From NCBI RefSeq assembly GCF_900176655.1, contig NZ_LT838842.1, positions 106,931 through 170,930 of the forward strand: a stretch of DNA of 64,000 nt, read 5' to 3'. Made by a program: the position numbers and the translations under genes. Under the pieces are notes generated by a model. The model was not told the origin of the DNA and did not search any database. It saw only the letters and a list, made by a program, of their open reading frames with translations. Shown one piece after another: positions 1 through 8,028 of the stretch. Every line of letters begins with the position of its first letter. Position 1 is the stretch's first letter. Source of the DNA: Collinsella vaginalis (lineage in GTDB: Bacteria > Actinomycetota > Coriobacteriia > Coriobacteriales > Coriobacteriaceae).

Positions 1-866
1 TGGCGGGCCAGGGTCTCGCAAACCTGGAGCGCGACATAGGAGAGCTCCTCGAAGGCCTCCGTGCCCGGCTCGATCGTCGGCGCGTCCGCTCCGGCCGCGC
101 CGCTCGACAGCATGATGCAGGTGTCGTTCGTGGAGCTATCGGAGTCCACCGTCACCTTGTTGAACGTCCGCGCGACGCACTCCTTCAGGATCCGCTGCAG
201 GGAGGACTGCGAGACCGGGGCATCCGTGGTGATGACGGCGATCAGAGTCGCCATATTCGGCATGACCATGCCCGAGCCCTTGCACATGCCACCAACCGTG
301 AAGGTGCGGTCCGCATAGGCGAGGACCTTGCTCGCGTAGCTGATCGCGCACTCCTTGGGGTGCGTGTCCGTGGTCATGATGGCCCGCGCGGCGTCCGCTC
401 CGCCCTGAGGGCCGGCTGCGTCGATGACCTCGGGCAGCATCGTGTCGAACGGCTCGATGCCAAGCGGAACGCCGATGGGGCCGGTTGAGGCCACGAGCAC
501 CTGACTGGGATCGCAGCCGAGGATCTGCGCGGCGATCTCACAGGTCTCGCGGGCGCAGGCAAGGCCCGCCTCCCCCGTGGCGGCGTTCGCGTTACCGGCG
601 TTCAGGACCACGGCCTGCACCAGACCCGCTCCCCCGCCATGTGCAAGGTTGGCGCGGCTCACGCGCACCGGTGCGGCGGCGAAGGAGCTCGTGGTGAAGA
701 CCGCCGAGGCGGGCACCGGCTCCTCGGTCAGGAGCACCGCGAGATCGGGCGCGGACGATCCCGCGCGGATCCCCGCCGCCACCGCACCGACCCGGAACCC
801 CGCCGGCGAGGTGACGCCGCCATCGGTGACGGGCCTGAGCGCGTTGTCGAACTGTTCAAGATCCAT
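1..866 (-). CDS. argJ: Glutamate N-acetyltransferase / amino-acid acetyltransferase ArgJ (partial, 3' end off the window)
   Basis: ArgJ transfers acetyl from N-acetylornithine to glutamate in the cyclic arginine pathway and is a cytoplasmic, self-cleaving Ntn-type enzyme. The first 288 residues are visible. They include the early NAGNANAATGEAG-like stretch and the cleavage region CKGSGMVMPNMATLIAVITT; the Thr of MATLI, about residue 207, should be the new N-terminal nucleophile after autoproteolysis. The start at 866 is chosen because AAGGAG lies 9 bases upstream; an in-frame ATG at 884 would put that Shine-Dalgarno inside the gene. The rest of the gene and any further arg genes lie to the left of the window. 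Family assignment is firm; whether it also makes acetylglutamate from acetyl-CoA cannot be seen. Confidence 0.93.
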   Translation of the reverse strand, partial: MDLEQFDNALRPVTDGGVTSPAGFRVGAVAAGIRAGSSAPDLAVLLTEEPVPASAVFTTSSFAAAPVRVSRANLAHGGGAGLVQAVVLNAGNANAATGEAGLACARETCEIAAQILGCDPSQVLVASTGPIGVPLGIEPFDTMLPEVIDAAGPQGGADAARAIMTTDTHPKECAISYASKVLAYADRTFTVGGMCKGSGMVMPNMATLIAVITTDAPVSQSSLQRILKECVARTFNKVTVDSDSSTNDTCIMLSSGAAGADAPTIEPGTEAFEELSYVALQVCETLAR

Positions 867-1054
867 ATGTCGGAACTCCTTCATCGGTGCGGGCCGGTTG
901 GCTCTCATCTTCCAGTGTAGCGAGACGCGCGCACAGAAATATGTAGACGAAAAAACTCACGCACGAACACCCCTCAGCCGAGGGAGGCCGCTTGCGCGGC
1001 GACCGGGCTTGCCACGAGGCCATCAGCGCTGATCAGGTGCGCTGCGGTAAGAAA

Positions 1055-1082
1055 GCGCCCCGGCTGCAAGCAGTCGGGGCGC
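1055..1082 (-). terminator. Rho-independent terminator of the alcohol dehydrogenase gene
   Basis: An 8-bp perfect GC stem (GCGCCCCG / CGGGGCGC, 1055-1062 with 1075-1082) around a 12-base loop. On the minus strand it is followed by TTTCTTA (about 1048-1054). It lies about 50 bases beyond the stop codon at 1133. Confidence 0.7.
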
Positions 1083-1132
1083 AAGGAGGGCATCGACACC
1101 CAATCAGGGGAGGTTCCTCTTTGGAGGGTTCC

Positions 1133-2347
1133 TTAGAAGTCCACGTCCTGATCGTTGTAGACGCACTCGAGGAGCTGCTCCATCTCCTCCTGCGTGGGCG
1201 TGCGCGGGTTGCTGAGCGTGCAGGCGTCCGCGATGGCGAGTTCGGCGATCTCGGCCTTCTTCGACACGAACTCCTCGTAGTCGATGACGGACGTCTCGGC
1301 CTTGACGCCGCTGGCGCCGTAATTCTTGATGCCCTGCGGGATGTTCAGGGCGTCGTTCAGCTCGCGGATCTTCTGCACGAGGGCGGCCACGAGCTCATCC
1401 TCGGTCTCACCGGCAAGGTGCAGGACCTCGCGGGCGATGTAGGCGTAGCGGGTGCGGGCGCGGTCGTCCTTGGCATTGAACTGGATGACCTTGCCGAGGT
1501 ACATGGCGTTCGCGCAGCCATGGATGATGTGGTCGCCCGAGAAGGCGGCGCCGGTCTTGTGCGCCATGGAGTGCACGATGCCGAGCAGGCCCGAGGAGAA
1601 GGCGATACCGGCGATGCACTGGGCCTCGTGCATGTGGGCACGGGCCTCATGGTCGCCCTGATAGGACTTCGGCAGCCACTCGACGATCTCACGGATGGCA
1701 TGGAGCGCGTTGGCATCGGTGAACATCGAGGCGGCGGTGGAGACGTAGGCCTCGATGGCGTGGGTCAGGGCGTCCATGCCGGTGTGGGCGCAGAGCTTCT
1801 GCGGCATGGTGTAGGTGAGCTCGGGGTCGACGATGGCGACGTCGGGCGTGATGTTGAAGTCGGCCAGCGGGTACTTGATGCCGCGCTCGTAGTCGGTGAT
1901 CACGGAGAAGGCCGTGACCTCGGTGGCCGTGCCGGAGGTGGAGGCGACGGCACAGAACTTCGCCTTCTGGCGCAGCTCAGGGAAGCTGAACGGGACGACG
2001 GCCTGCTCGAAGGTCTCCTCCGGGTACTCGTAGAAGAGCCACATGGCCTTGGCCGCATCGATGGGCGAACCGCCGCCGAGGCCGATGATCCAGTCGGGCT
2101 GGAAGGCCTCCATGGCCTTGGCGCCCTTCATGACCGTCTCGACTGAAGGGTCGGACTCGACGCCCTCGAAGATCTCGACCGCGAAACCGGCCTCCTTGAG
2201 ATCGGCCTCAATGTCCTGCAGGAACCCGCCGCGGCGCATGGAGCCGCCGCCGGTGACGATCATGGCGCGCTCGCCCTTGAGCTTCTTGACCTCGTGACGC
2301 GCCCCCTCGCCGAAATACAGGTCGCGCGGGTTGGTGAACTGTCCCAT
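1133..2347 (-). CDS. Iron-containing (group III) alcohol dehydrogenase
   Basis: NAD(P)H-dependent alcohol dehydrogenase of the butanol dehydrogenase/1,3-propanediol dehydrogenase type, which reduces aldehydes to alcohols during fermentation. The protein has 404 residues, a normal family length. Visible are the nucleotide-binding GLGGGSPIDAAKA stretch and the metal-ligand set: Asp and His in MDALTHAIEAY, then the two His of HSMAHKTGAAFSGDHIIHG. The start MGQFTN at 2347 has GGAGGGG 7 bases upstream; an upstream in-frame start would lack such a site. It is a single-gene unit with its own terminator at 1055-1082. Substrate cannot be told from sequence. The family is certain; butanol-type dehydrogenase is the best guess. 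Confidence 0.9.
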   Translation of the reverse strand: MGQFTNPRDLYFGEGARHEVKKLKGERAMIVTGGGSMRRGGFLQDIEADLKEAGFAVEIFEGVESDPSVETVMKGAKAMEAFQPDWIIGLGGGSPIDAAKAMWLFYEYPEETFEQAVVPFSFPELRQKAKFCAVASTSGTATEVTAFSVITDYERGIKYPLADFNITPDVAIVDPELTYTMPQKLCAHTGMDALTHAIEAYVSTAASMFTDANALHAIREIVEWLPKSYQGDHEARAHMHEAQCIAGIAFSSGLLGIVHSMAHKTGAAFSGDHIIHGCANAMYLGKVIQFNAKDDRARTRYAYIAREVLHLAGETEDELVAALVQKIRELNDALNIPQGIKNYGASGVKAETSVIDYEEFVSKKAEIAELAIADACTLSNPRTPTQEEMEQLLECVYNDQDVDF

Positions 2348-2722
2348 ATGGATCCCCTCCACTCCAGGGGCGAAACCCCTGAGAAACGGGGCACCGATGC
2401 GGCCCCGTAATGACCAAATGCGGTGCGGCGGAAACGGCTCCGCCCCCACGATGTGTGTAGAAATTGTATCACCATAGTTGTTTAGGGGCGCTACAAATAG
2501 CTACTCCGTGGGCATATTTGCCTGCAAAGTACGGTTAGGTGCCCACACTTTTGCCGGATAGGCGTATGCCCGGATCCGAGCTGGGCCATCGGCCCATCGA
2601 CTCCCGGTGTTGTTTCATACGATGCGCGGCCCTCGTCCTTGGCTGCGAAGCCTAGCAACCGATGGCCAGCTGCTAGTATCTTGGGTCATCGGCACACAAG
2701 GGCCCCAGGGAGCGGAGGCGAG
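2348..2722. other. Intergenic region with divergent starts
   Basis: 375 bases between the minus-strand alcohol dehydrogenase and the plus-strand NusG-II-like gene. On the plus strand TGCTAGTAT at 2671-2679 looks like an extended -10 about 44 bases before the next gene. On the minus strand GATACAAT near 2467 is a possible -10 for the dehydrogenase. No gene, repeat or RNA is seen. Confidence 0.4.
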
Positions 2723-3121
2723 ATGAAGATCGGAGACCGGGTGCTCATCGTGGTGGTCAGCGTGGTCCTCGCAGGCGCTGCCCTGTGGTTCGCCCTAGGC
2801 GGCAACACGGCCGCGAGCCCCTCTCCGCTCGTTGTGGTCACCCAATCGAAAAGCGGGTTCTACCAGGTGAACCAGATCACGGATGATATTGAGTTCACGG
2901 TCGAGACCCCCGGCACCGGCGAGGGTGCGGACGCCGATCATGGCGAGAACGTGGTGCGCATTCATGACGGCCACGTTGAGGTCGTCGAGGCGGACTGCGA
3001 GAACCAGCTCTGCGTGCAGCATGCGCCCATCAGTAAGGCCGGCGAGCAGATCGTTTGCCTGCCGCACGGCGTGGTCGTGCAGGTCGCCGAACGCGCCGAT
3101 GACATCGCGCGCCTGAGCTGA
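2723..3121 (+). CDS. NusG domain II-containing membrane-anchored protein
   Basis: A 132-residue protein with one N-terminal membrane segment (about residues 7-27) followed by an extracytoplasmic domain matching the NusG_II / DUF1312 family. The family signature is visible: ADCENQLCVQHAPISKAGEQ then IVCLPHGVVV, with Cys92, Cys97 and Cys112. Members in Firmicutes often sit near ApbE or RnfG-like redox genes, but no such partner is adjacent here. The start at 2723 has CGGAGG 4 bases upstream. The molecular role is not established; the family name refers to fold similarity, not to transcription elongation. Good family confidence, unknown function. Confidence 0.8.
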   Translation: MKIGDRVLIVVVSVVLAGAALWFALGGNTAASPSPLVVVTQSKSGFYQVNQITDDIEFTVETPGTGEGADADHGENVVRIHDGHVEVVEADCENQLCVQHAPISKAGEQIVCLPHGVVVQVAERADDIARLS

Positions 3122-3238
3122 GCATTCATCGGAAAGTCGCGGCCCTGCGGCGCGGTGCGCGTCCGCATGACGGGGTATAGTAAACGAACTTAACCGGCGG
3201 GGATGTCGACTCCGCCGTCGCGACGGAAGGGAGGCGTC

Positions 3239-4318
3239 GTGGCCTTCGACCCCATCCAGGAGGACTGCCTGCGCCTCGTACTCGAGAACATGCGCCGTGA
3301 GCGCGTGCTGCCTCTTGAGAACCCCTTCTACATCGAGCGCGCGATGACGGTCTTCCAAGAGGACACGGCCCGGCTCATACGCACGGATCGGGACCGTTCC
3401 TTCCACCTCACCGCCCGTGCCGCCGAGGTCATCGACTACCGGGCTCCATTCGCCGCCACCGAGGAGGAGATCACCCATCAGGAGGACCTCGCCCAAGGCT
3501 ACCTCGCTGAGGCCGTGAACCTCGACAGCTCCAACTGGGATGCCCGGCGTATGCTCGCTGAGCTCGAATCAGAGTCGAACGACGACTTCCTCGCCTTCCT
3601 CATCGAGCACCGCCCCGAGGTCGAACGGGACCTCAAGACACGCATCGAGGGGGCGGACAACCCCTATGATCGCGAGTTCGTCCGCGATCTCGCACATCGA
3701 CCCCACCTGCGCTGGCTCGCGACAACGGCCTCTCGCTCGCTCATCGCTGGCAGGTATCGCCAGGCGCTGCGCATAGCCGAGGAGAGTCTCACCGTCGCAC
3801 CTGACGATCCCGCCGGCGTGCGCCACACCGCCATGCTCACCTTGGCGAAACTCGAGAGCAGCGCGGAGGAGCTCAAGCGGTTCCGTCGGCGCCATGCCCT
3901 CGCCTACCGCGTCGAGCGGCCGCGCCGCCGCCATCACCTGGCGGAGCGCGACCTCGATCCTTGGTCCCTCATCGCTCAGATGAGCACCGGTTGGCGGTCC
4001 TTCGACCTCGACACCGCCAACCGCGCCCTCGCCACCCTGCTCAAACGCGGGAGCCATGCGGCCGAGGCCCTCTACCACCAGGCGGAGTTTCCCGAGGGCA
4101 TATTCTCCCGCGTGAGCGTCGAACCCGGCAGCGAGGATGAGCTGATCCTCGCGCTCTCCGAGGCCACCCCGCTGCTCCAGGAGGGACTGGGTGCCCCCGA
4201 GGGAGCCTCGTTCTCCACGTGGGTGGCCGAGAACGAGCTGGTGCAGCGCGGCCTTGATTCATCTGGCGGCCGCGCCCTCGAGCGCCTGGGCACCCGCGGG
4301 CGCGAAGGGGGCAACTGA
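3239..4318 (+). CDS. TPR/ST7-like hypothetical protein, first of a tandem pair
   Basis: A soluble 359-residue protein without signal peptide or membrane segment. It has helical repeat character: RYRQALRIAEESLTVAP near the middle, then a long helical stretch, and a C-terminal ALSEATPLLQEG...FSTWV segment. The last part resembles the tail of bacterial ST7/TPR proteins, from memory of that family. GTG at 3239 is chosen because GGAAGGGAGG lies just upstream; the in-frame ATG at 3203 has only a G-run touching the codon. Its stop overlaps the ATG of the next gene by one base, so the two are co-translated. The downstream gene has the same arrangement of motifs, which suggests an old tandem duplication. 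No function can be assigned. Confidence 0.7.
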   Translation: MAFDPIQEDCLRLVLENMRRERVLPLENPFYIERAMTVFQEDTARLIRTDRDRSFHLTARAAEVIDYRAPFAATEEEITHQEDLAQGYLAEAVNLDSSNWDARRMLAELESESNDDFLAFLIEHRPEVERDLKTRIEGADNPYDREFVRDLAHRPHLRWLATTASRSLIAGRYRQALRIAEESLTVAPDDPAGVRHTAMLTLAKLESSAEELKRFRRRHALAYRVERPRRRHHLAERDLDPWSLIAQMSTGWRSFDLDTANRALATLLKRGSHAAEALYHQAEFPEGIFSRVSVEPGSEDELILALSEATPLLQEGLGAPEGASFSTWVAENELVQRGLDSSGGRALERLGTRGREGGN

Positions 4319-5367
4319 TGGAGCCAGCCTCCTATATCCCGCGCTACCTCGAGTGCGAGTACCTCCGCACCCATCCTGATCTCACGCCGGCAGCTCAGCG
4401 CTTGGTGCGCGAGGAGATCACCGCGCATCCGGAGCGCTTCGCCACCGGCGAGCACGCCCGCTCGCTGGTCGCCTACGCCCGCGTCCACAACCGACTCCTT
4501 CGGGAGCTCGCCCGCATGGACAACCTCCCCGATGAAGAGTTCGAGCAACGCAGAAACGCCTTGTTCGATAGCGCCCGCGCCGAGCTCCGCGGCATCGGCG
4601 AGGCTGATCGCCTCTGCGTGGACGCCCGCCTGACCGACATCATGCTCGCCGATGTCCCCCTCGACGCCCTGATCAACGACCTGCTGTCGCTTGAGCGCAG
4701 TGTGGCCGAGTACCTGACCGGCGGGGTCCTGGGCTTCTCGGCCGACGCGCCGCATTTCTGGGACGAGACCGCCCTGCAAGACGACGGGGTCGACGCGGCC
4801 GAGCGCACATCGTCGGAACCCGAGGTCATCGGCTGGCTGCACACCCTTGAGGCGATCGCCGAGCTCTGCCTCGCAAGCGCGCGGTACCGTGCGGCGGCGC
4901 AGTACGCGCGCCGCGTCATGCAAGCGCGCGGGTACCCCAACAACGCCCGCGGGACGTTGCTCCTAGCCCTTGCCCGTTTGGAGCTCGAAGACGAATTCTT
5001 CGCCCTCGTCGAATCAGAGGGGGAGGAGGACGAGCATGGCTGGGGGCCCATTGCAGGCTCCCCCTGGTACCTGCTGAGCCGTGTGATCCTCCTGTACAAG
5101 ACGGGTCGCGAGCGCGCCGCCCGCCGCGCCCTCAAGGAGTTCGCGCAGCGGTGCGACGGCGGTGCCTTCTTCCTGCTGAATCCCGTCTACCTGACCCCGT
5201 ACCTCCCCGTGCGCCCGCCCACGGAGCACGCCTGGGAGCAGTCGCACCAAGCCGTCTGGGAGGCGGACGGCATCATCGCCGACTGCCCCGACTTCGGCAC
5301 CTGGGCGGCCGATGTCCCCGGCATCGGGGAGATATCCGAGTCGTTCGCTCGCAAGAACGGGTTCTAA
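4318..5367 (+). CDS. TPR/ST7-like hypothetical protein, second of a tandem pair
   Basis: A 349-residue soluble protein starting inside the stop codon of the previous gene (tgATGg). The middle carries RYRAAAQYARRVMQARGYP, then NNARGTLLLALARLEL, a loop, YLLSRVILLYKTGRERAARR, and NPVYLTPYLPVRPPTEHAWE. This order closely resembles the ST7-like TPR proteins found in bacteria, sometimes attached to SEC-C zinc motifs; no SEC-C cysteines are present here. Parallels with the upstream protein (RYR-A-ARR and ALARLEL versus RYRQALRIAEE and LTLAKLES) suggest they are paralogues. The partner is probably a protein complex, as for TPR proteins generally. Function unknown. Confidence 0.7.
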   Translation: MEPASYIPRYLECEYLRTHPDLTPAAQRLVREEITAHPERFATGEHARSLVAYARVHNRLLRELARMDNLPDEEFEQRRNALFDSARAELRGIGEADRLCVDARLTDIMLADVPLDALINDLLSLERSVAEYLTGGVLGFSADAPHFWDETALQDDGVDAAERTSSEPEVIGWLHTLEAIAELCLASARYRAAAQYARRVMQARGYPNNARGTLLLALARLELEDEFFALVESEGEEDEHGWGPIAGSPWYLLSRVILLYKTGRERAARRALKEFAQRCDGGAFFLLNPVYLTPYLPVRPPTEHAWEQSHQAVWEADGIIADCPDFGTWAADVPGIGEISESFARKNGF

Positions 5368-5459
5368 CCGCAGACCGGGGCGAAGGCGCCGAAACGCGGC
5401 GCGGCAGGCGCGGGCGGCGCGTGCTACAGTTGATCGGCCAGCCCTATCGAGAGGTCGCC

Positions 5460-5912
5460 ATGTCGCAGTTTCCCTTGAATTCCATCGTCGCGGTCCACTA
5501 CACCGGTCGCTTCGACGACGGGTCGATCTTCGACACCACGGAGGGGCGCAAACCGCTCACCTACAGGGAGGACGCCCACGAGGTGGTCCCTGGCTTCGAG
5601 GCCGCCGTACGGGGCATGGAACCCGGGGAGCGGCGCCACGTGCAGCTCGCGCCCGAGGAGGCCTACGGCCCCCATCGCCCCGAACTCGTCTACCACATGC
5701 CGACGATCGAGATCCCCAACTACGACGACCTCGTGGTCGGCCAGATGATCTACCTCATGAACCACGAGGGGTATCAGCAGCTCGCGCGCGTGCTGCGTGT
5801 CGAGGACGACGGTGAGACATATTTCGATTTCAACCACCCCATGGCCGGATGCACCTTGACCTTCGATCTCGAGCTTGTGAGCCGTGAGTACGGGACGGGC
5901 ACCGGGGCCTGA
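5460..5912 (+). CDS. slyD: FKBP-type peptidyl-prolyl cis-trans isomerase, SlyD-like
   Basis: Cytoplasmic proline isomerase/chaperone of 150 residues. The FKBP core is split by an insert-in-flap domain as in SlyD: N-terminal VAVHYTGRFDDGSIFDTTEG, then VVPGFEAAVRGMEPGERR, the insert starting near EEAYGPHRPELVYHMP, and return to the core with CTLTFDLELVS. It lacks the His/Cys-rich metal-binding tail of E. coli SlyD. Start at 5460 has GAGAGG 5 bases upstream. It follows the two TPR-like genes by about 90 bases in the same direction. The gene symbol is by family resemblance. Confidence 0.85.
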   Translation: MSQFPLNSIVAVHYTGRFDDGSIFDTTEGRKPLTYREDAHEVVPGFEAAVRGMEPGERRHVQLAPEEAYGPHRPELVYHMPTIEIPNYDDLVVGQMIYLMNHEGYQQLARVLRVEDDGETYFDFNHPMAGCTLTFDLELVSREYGTGTGA

Positions 5913-6034
5913 GGCACGGCGTGACGTGACGGGCTTTGACGCGGTGGCTTGGCGCGGGCATCACCGCGCCGCACACCGCGCTGTGATGCCCTGCGTCCAT
6001 CGGCGGCGAGAGACCTAGGGAAAGGGGCGTAGCT

Positions 6035-6832
6035 TTGGATATGAGACGGCCACAGCGGGGTGTGATCTGCCCCGGTTGTCCGCATCGAGCCGCCTACGTG
6101 GTGGTGAAGGACGCCGTGGGGCGCGGCCGGGGGCGCGTGACCTGCGGAGACGCCGGCTGCTCGGCTGTCGGCGCCGTCCACCCTGCGGCGAGCGCCTGTG
6201 CGGGCGGGCAGGATGTCCTGCTCCCCCGGTACAACCAGCCGATCCCCACAGGCTTTGCGGAGGAGCCGGGAGCGCTGCGCTGCGCCCATTTCGTCAACGC
6301 AACCGCTGTCGGCACGGACGGCGGCGCGCCCTCGGCCGGGCAGCTCGCCATGGAGGGCTCAAGCGCCCTGCTCTGCGTCATGGCCTCCGATGCGCGGTTC
6401 CTGACGGAGCCGGGAGTCACTGGGCTCGCGCACGAGCTCGAATCCCTCGGGTACGAGCGGACGTCGGTCCTCGACCCCTTCGACACAAGCGCCTCGGGAG
6501 AGGCGATCGCCGCCCTGATCGATACGGGTGGGGCGCATGCCGTGACCTTCTCATCCCCCTGCGCGCAGCTCCTGCGCCGCAGGCCGGGGCTCGGTGGGCC
6601 TGCCGAGGTGGACCGTCTCTCATGCGTGGGCTGCCAACGCTGCGTGCAGATCACCGGCTGCCCAGCCCTCAGCTTCGCCCCACCGTCAGCCCAGATCGAC
6701 CCTGTGTCCTGCACCGGTTGCGACCTCTGCGCCGATTACTGCCGCACGCGCGTGATCTTCTCACCTCGCACCGGTGAATCCCCGGCCGCCCGTCAGCGGA
6801 GACGCTTCGAGGCTGCGGGGATCGTCGAGTAA
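6035..6832 (+). CDS. Short IorA-like protein: TPP-domain fragment plus 2x[4Fe-4S] ferredoxin domain
   Basis: A 265-residue iron-sulfur protein. The N-terminus (GVICPGCPHRAAYVVVKDA, then VTCGDAGCSAVG) matches the start of the TPP-binding domain of indolepyruvate:ferredoxin oxidoreductase subunit IorA. The C-terminus has CVGCQRCVQITGCPAL and CTGCDLCADYC, the two-cluster ferredoxin module that ends IorA. Full IorA is about 600 residues with a pyrimidine-binding domain in front; that is missing here, and no IorB gene is adjacent. The start is TTG at 6035 (AAAGGGG about 6 bases upstream) or ATG at 6041. It may be a stand-alone electron carrier, a stripped-down oxidoreductase subunit or a regulator. 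Architecture is seen; function is unknown. Confidence 0.7.
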   Translation: MDMRRPQRGVICPGCPHRAAYVVVKDAVGRGRGRVTCGDAGCSAVGAVHPAASACAGGQDVLLPRYNQPIPTGFAEEPGALRCAHFVNATAVGTDGGAPSAGQLAMEGSSALLCVMASDARFLTEPGVTGLAHELESLGYERTSVLDPFDTSASGEAIAALIDTGGAHAVTFSSPCAQLLRRRPGLGGPAEVDRLSCVGCQRCVQITGCPALSFAPPSAQIDPVSCTGCDLCADYCRTRVIFSPRTGESPAARQRRRFEAAGIVE

Positions 6833-6922
6833 GTGGATCTTGTTACATCCGCGCGGTGGATCCGCCCGGAGCATCCGACCTCCCCGCACCGGCTACCTTT
6901 TCGCGGTGACACCCATCCCATC

Positions 6923-6931
6923 TGCTATACT
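6923..6931 (+). promoter_or_regulatory. Extended -10 promoter of tRNA-Glu
   Basis: TGCTATACT (TG, one base, TATACT) ends 10 bases before the tRNA 5' end, the expected distance for a stable-RNA promoter. No good -35 box is seen at 16-18 bases; GGTGAC at 6905-6910 is a weak candidate. Confidence 0.55.
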
Positions 6932-6941
6932 GCTGCACGCT

Positions 6942-7018
6942 GTCCCCATCGTCTAGCGGCCTAGGACGTCGCCCTTTCAAGGCGAAGATCACGGGTTCGA
7001 ATCCCGTTGGGGGCACCA
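6942..7018 (+). tRNA. tRNA-Glu (anticodon TTC), CCA encoded
   Basis: Cloverleaf is readable: acceptor GTCCCCA with TGGGGGC, anticodon stem TCGCC / GGCGA enclosing loop CTTTCAA with anticodon TTC, T arm ACGGG-TTCGAAT-CCCGT, discriminator A and encoded CCA. Reads GAA codons. It stands alone between the Fe-S protein and cutC. Confidence 0.95.
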
Positions 7019-7180
7019 TCGATATCGCGAGCGCGGACCTTGGCTGGTTCGCGCTTTTTCATGCCTCTCGATCCACCTCACCTCGTGCGCCGTGGCACAA
7101 CTCCGACCTGCCCCAACGCGAGTATCATGGGTTCAAATACTGCGGAGACCGCGGGGCCCATCGAGATGGAGGCGGGCCAT

Positions 7181-7969
7181 ATGCATCTGTTACGGGAGTT
7201 CTGCGCTGAGAACATGGAGCACCTGCCCGCCGCGATCTCCACCGGCGCCGGGCGCATCGAACTCTGCGACAACCTCGCGGTTGGCGGGACGACGCCAAGC
7301 TTCGGAGTCATCCGTGCCGCCGTCGCCCTCGGACGCACCTGCAGCGTTCCCATCATGGCCATGATCCGACCGCGCGGTGGGGATTTCCTCTACACGCCCG
7401 CCGAGGGCCAGATCATGTGCGACGACCTCCTGATGGCGCGCCGCCTCGGCGTCCATGGGGTCGTGTTCGGCTGCCTCACCACCACTCCCGATGGGAACCC
7501 CATCCTCGACCGGAGCCTGACTGAGCAGCTTGTCGGCATCGCCCGTGAACCGGTCTTCGACGAGCAGGGCCATGCGCTCGCGGATGCGCGCATCACCTTC
7601 CACATGGCCTTCGATGCCTTGGACGAGGGTCGCCAGCGGGAGGCGATCGACATCCTCGCCGACCTGGGCGTCGAGCGCGTCCTCACGCACGGCGGGCCCC
7701 TAGCCTCCCCTATCGAGGACCATCTCGGCCATCTGCGGGAATTGATCGCATACGCCGACGGGCGCATCCGGATCCTGCCCGGCGGGGGGATCACCTGCCT
7801 GAGCGCCCCCGTGATCGCCCGCGCCCTCGGCGTCGACGAAGTCCACGGCACCAAGGTCGTCCTGGCCTCGAGCGATGGGATGATGCGCCCCGAGGAGTCT
7901 TCTCAGGTGTTAAACCAGACCCCTGAGCCCGTCGCAGATGACGCTGTGCTCGTGGGGGCGACCGCGTAA
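7181..7969 (+). CDS. cutC: Copper homeostasis protein CutC family
   Basis: A 262-residue TIM-barrel protein of the CutC family. Visible signatures are GAGRIELCDNLAVGGTTPS, IMAMIRPRGGDFLYT, GVVFGCLTTTPDGN, RVLTHGGPLAS and the late GGGITCLSA. The start at 7181 (MHLLREF) has GGAGG 8 bases upstream, which excludes several longer in-frame starts. CutC was named for copper tolerance, but its biochemical role is unproven and a copper role is disputed. It follows the tRNA and converges on glnN. Confidence 0.88.
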   Translation: MHLLREFCAENMEHLPAAISTGAGRIELCDNLAVGGTTPSFGVIRAAVALGRTCSVPIMAMIRPRGGDFLYTPAEGQIMCDDLLMARRLGVHGVVFGCLTTTPDGNPILDRSLTEQLVGIAREPVFDEQGHALADARITFHMAFDALDEGRQREAIDILADLGVERVLTHGGPLASPIEDHLGHLRELIAYADGRIRILPGGGITCLSAPVIARALGVDEVHGTKVVLASSDGMMRPEESSQVLNQTPEPVADDAVLVGATA

Positions 7970-8007
7970 AACGCAGCGGGGCGAGCGCCCACCGGCACCC
8001 GCCCCGC
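7967..8007 (-). terminator. Probable terminator downstream of glnN
   Basis: GCGGGGC (7976-7982) pairs with GCCCCGC (8001-8007). On the minus strand it is followed after a few bases by TTTTA (7967-7970). It lies within 60 bases of the glnN stop and just after cutC ends, so it may serve both genes. The T-run is short. Confidence 0.45.
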
Positions 8008-8028
8008 ACAAGCCCATCGCGACGTGTG

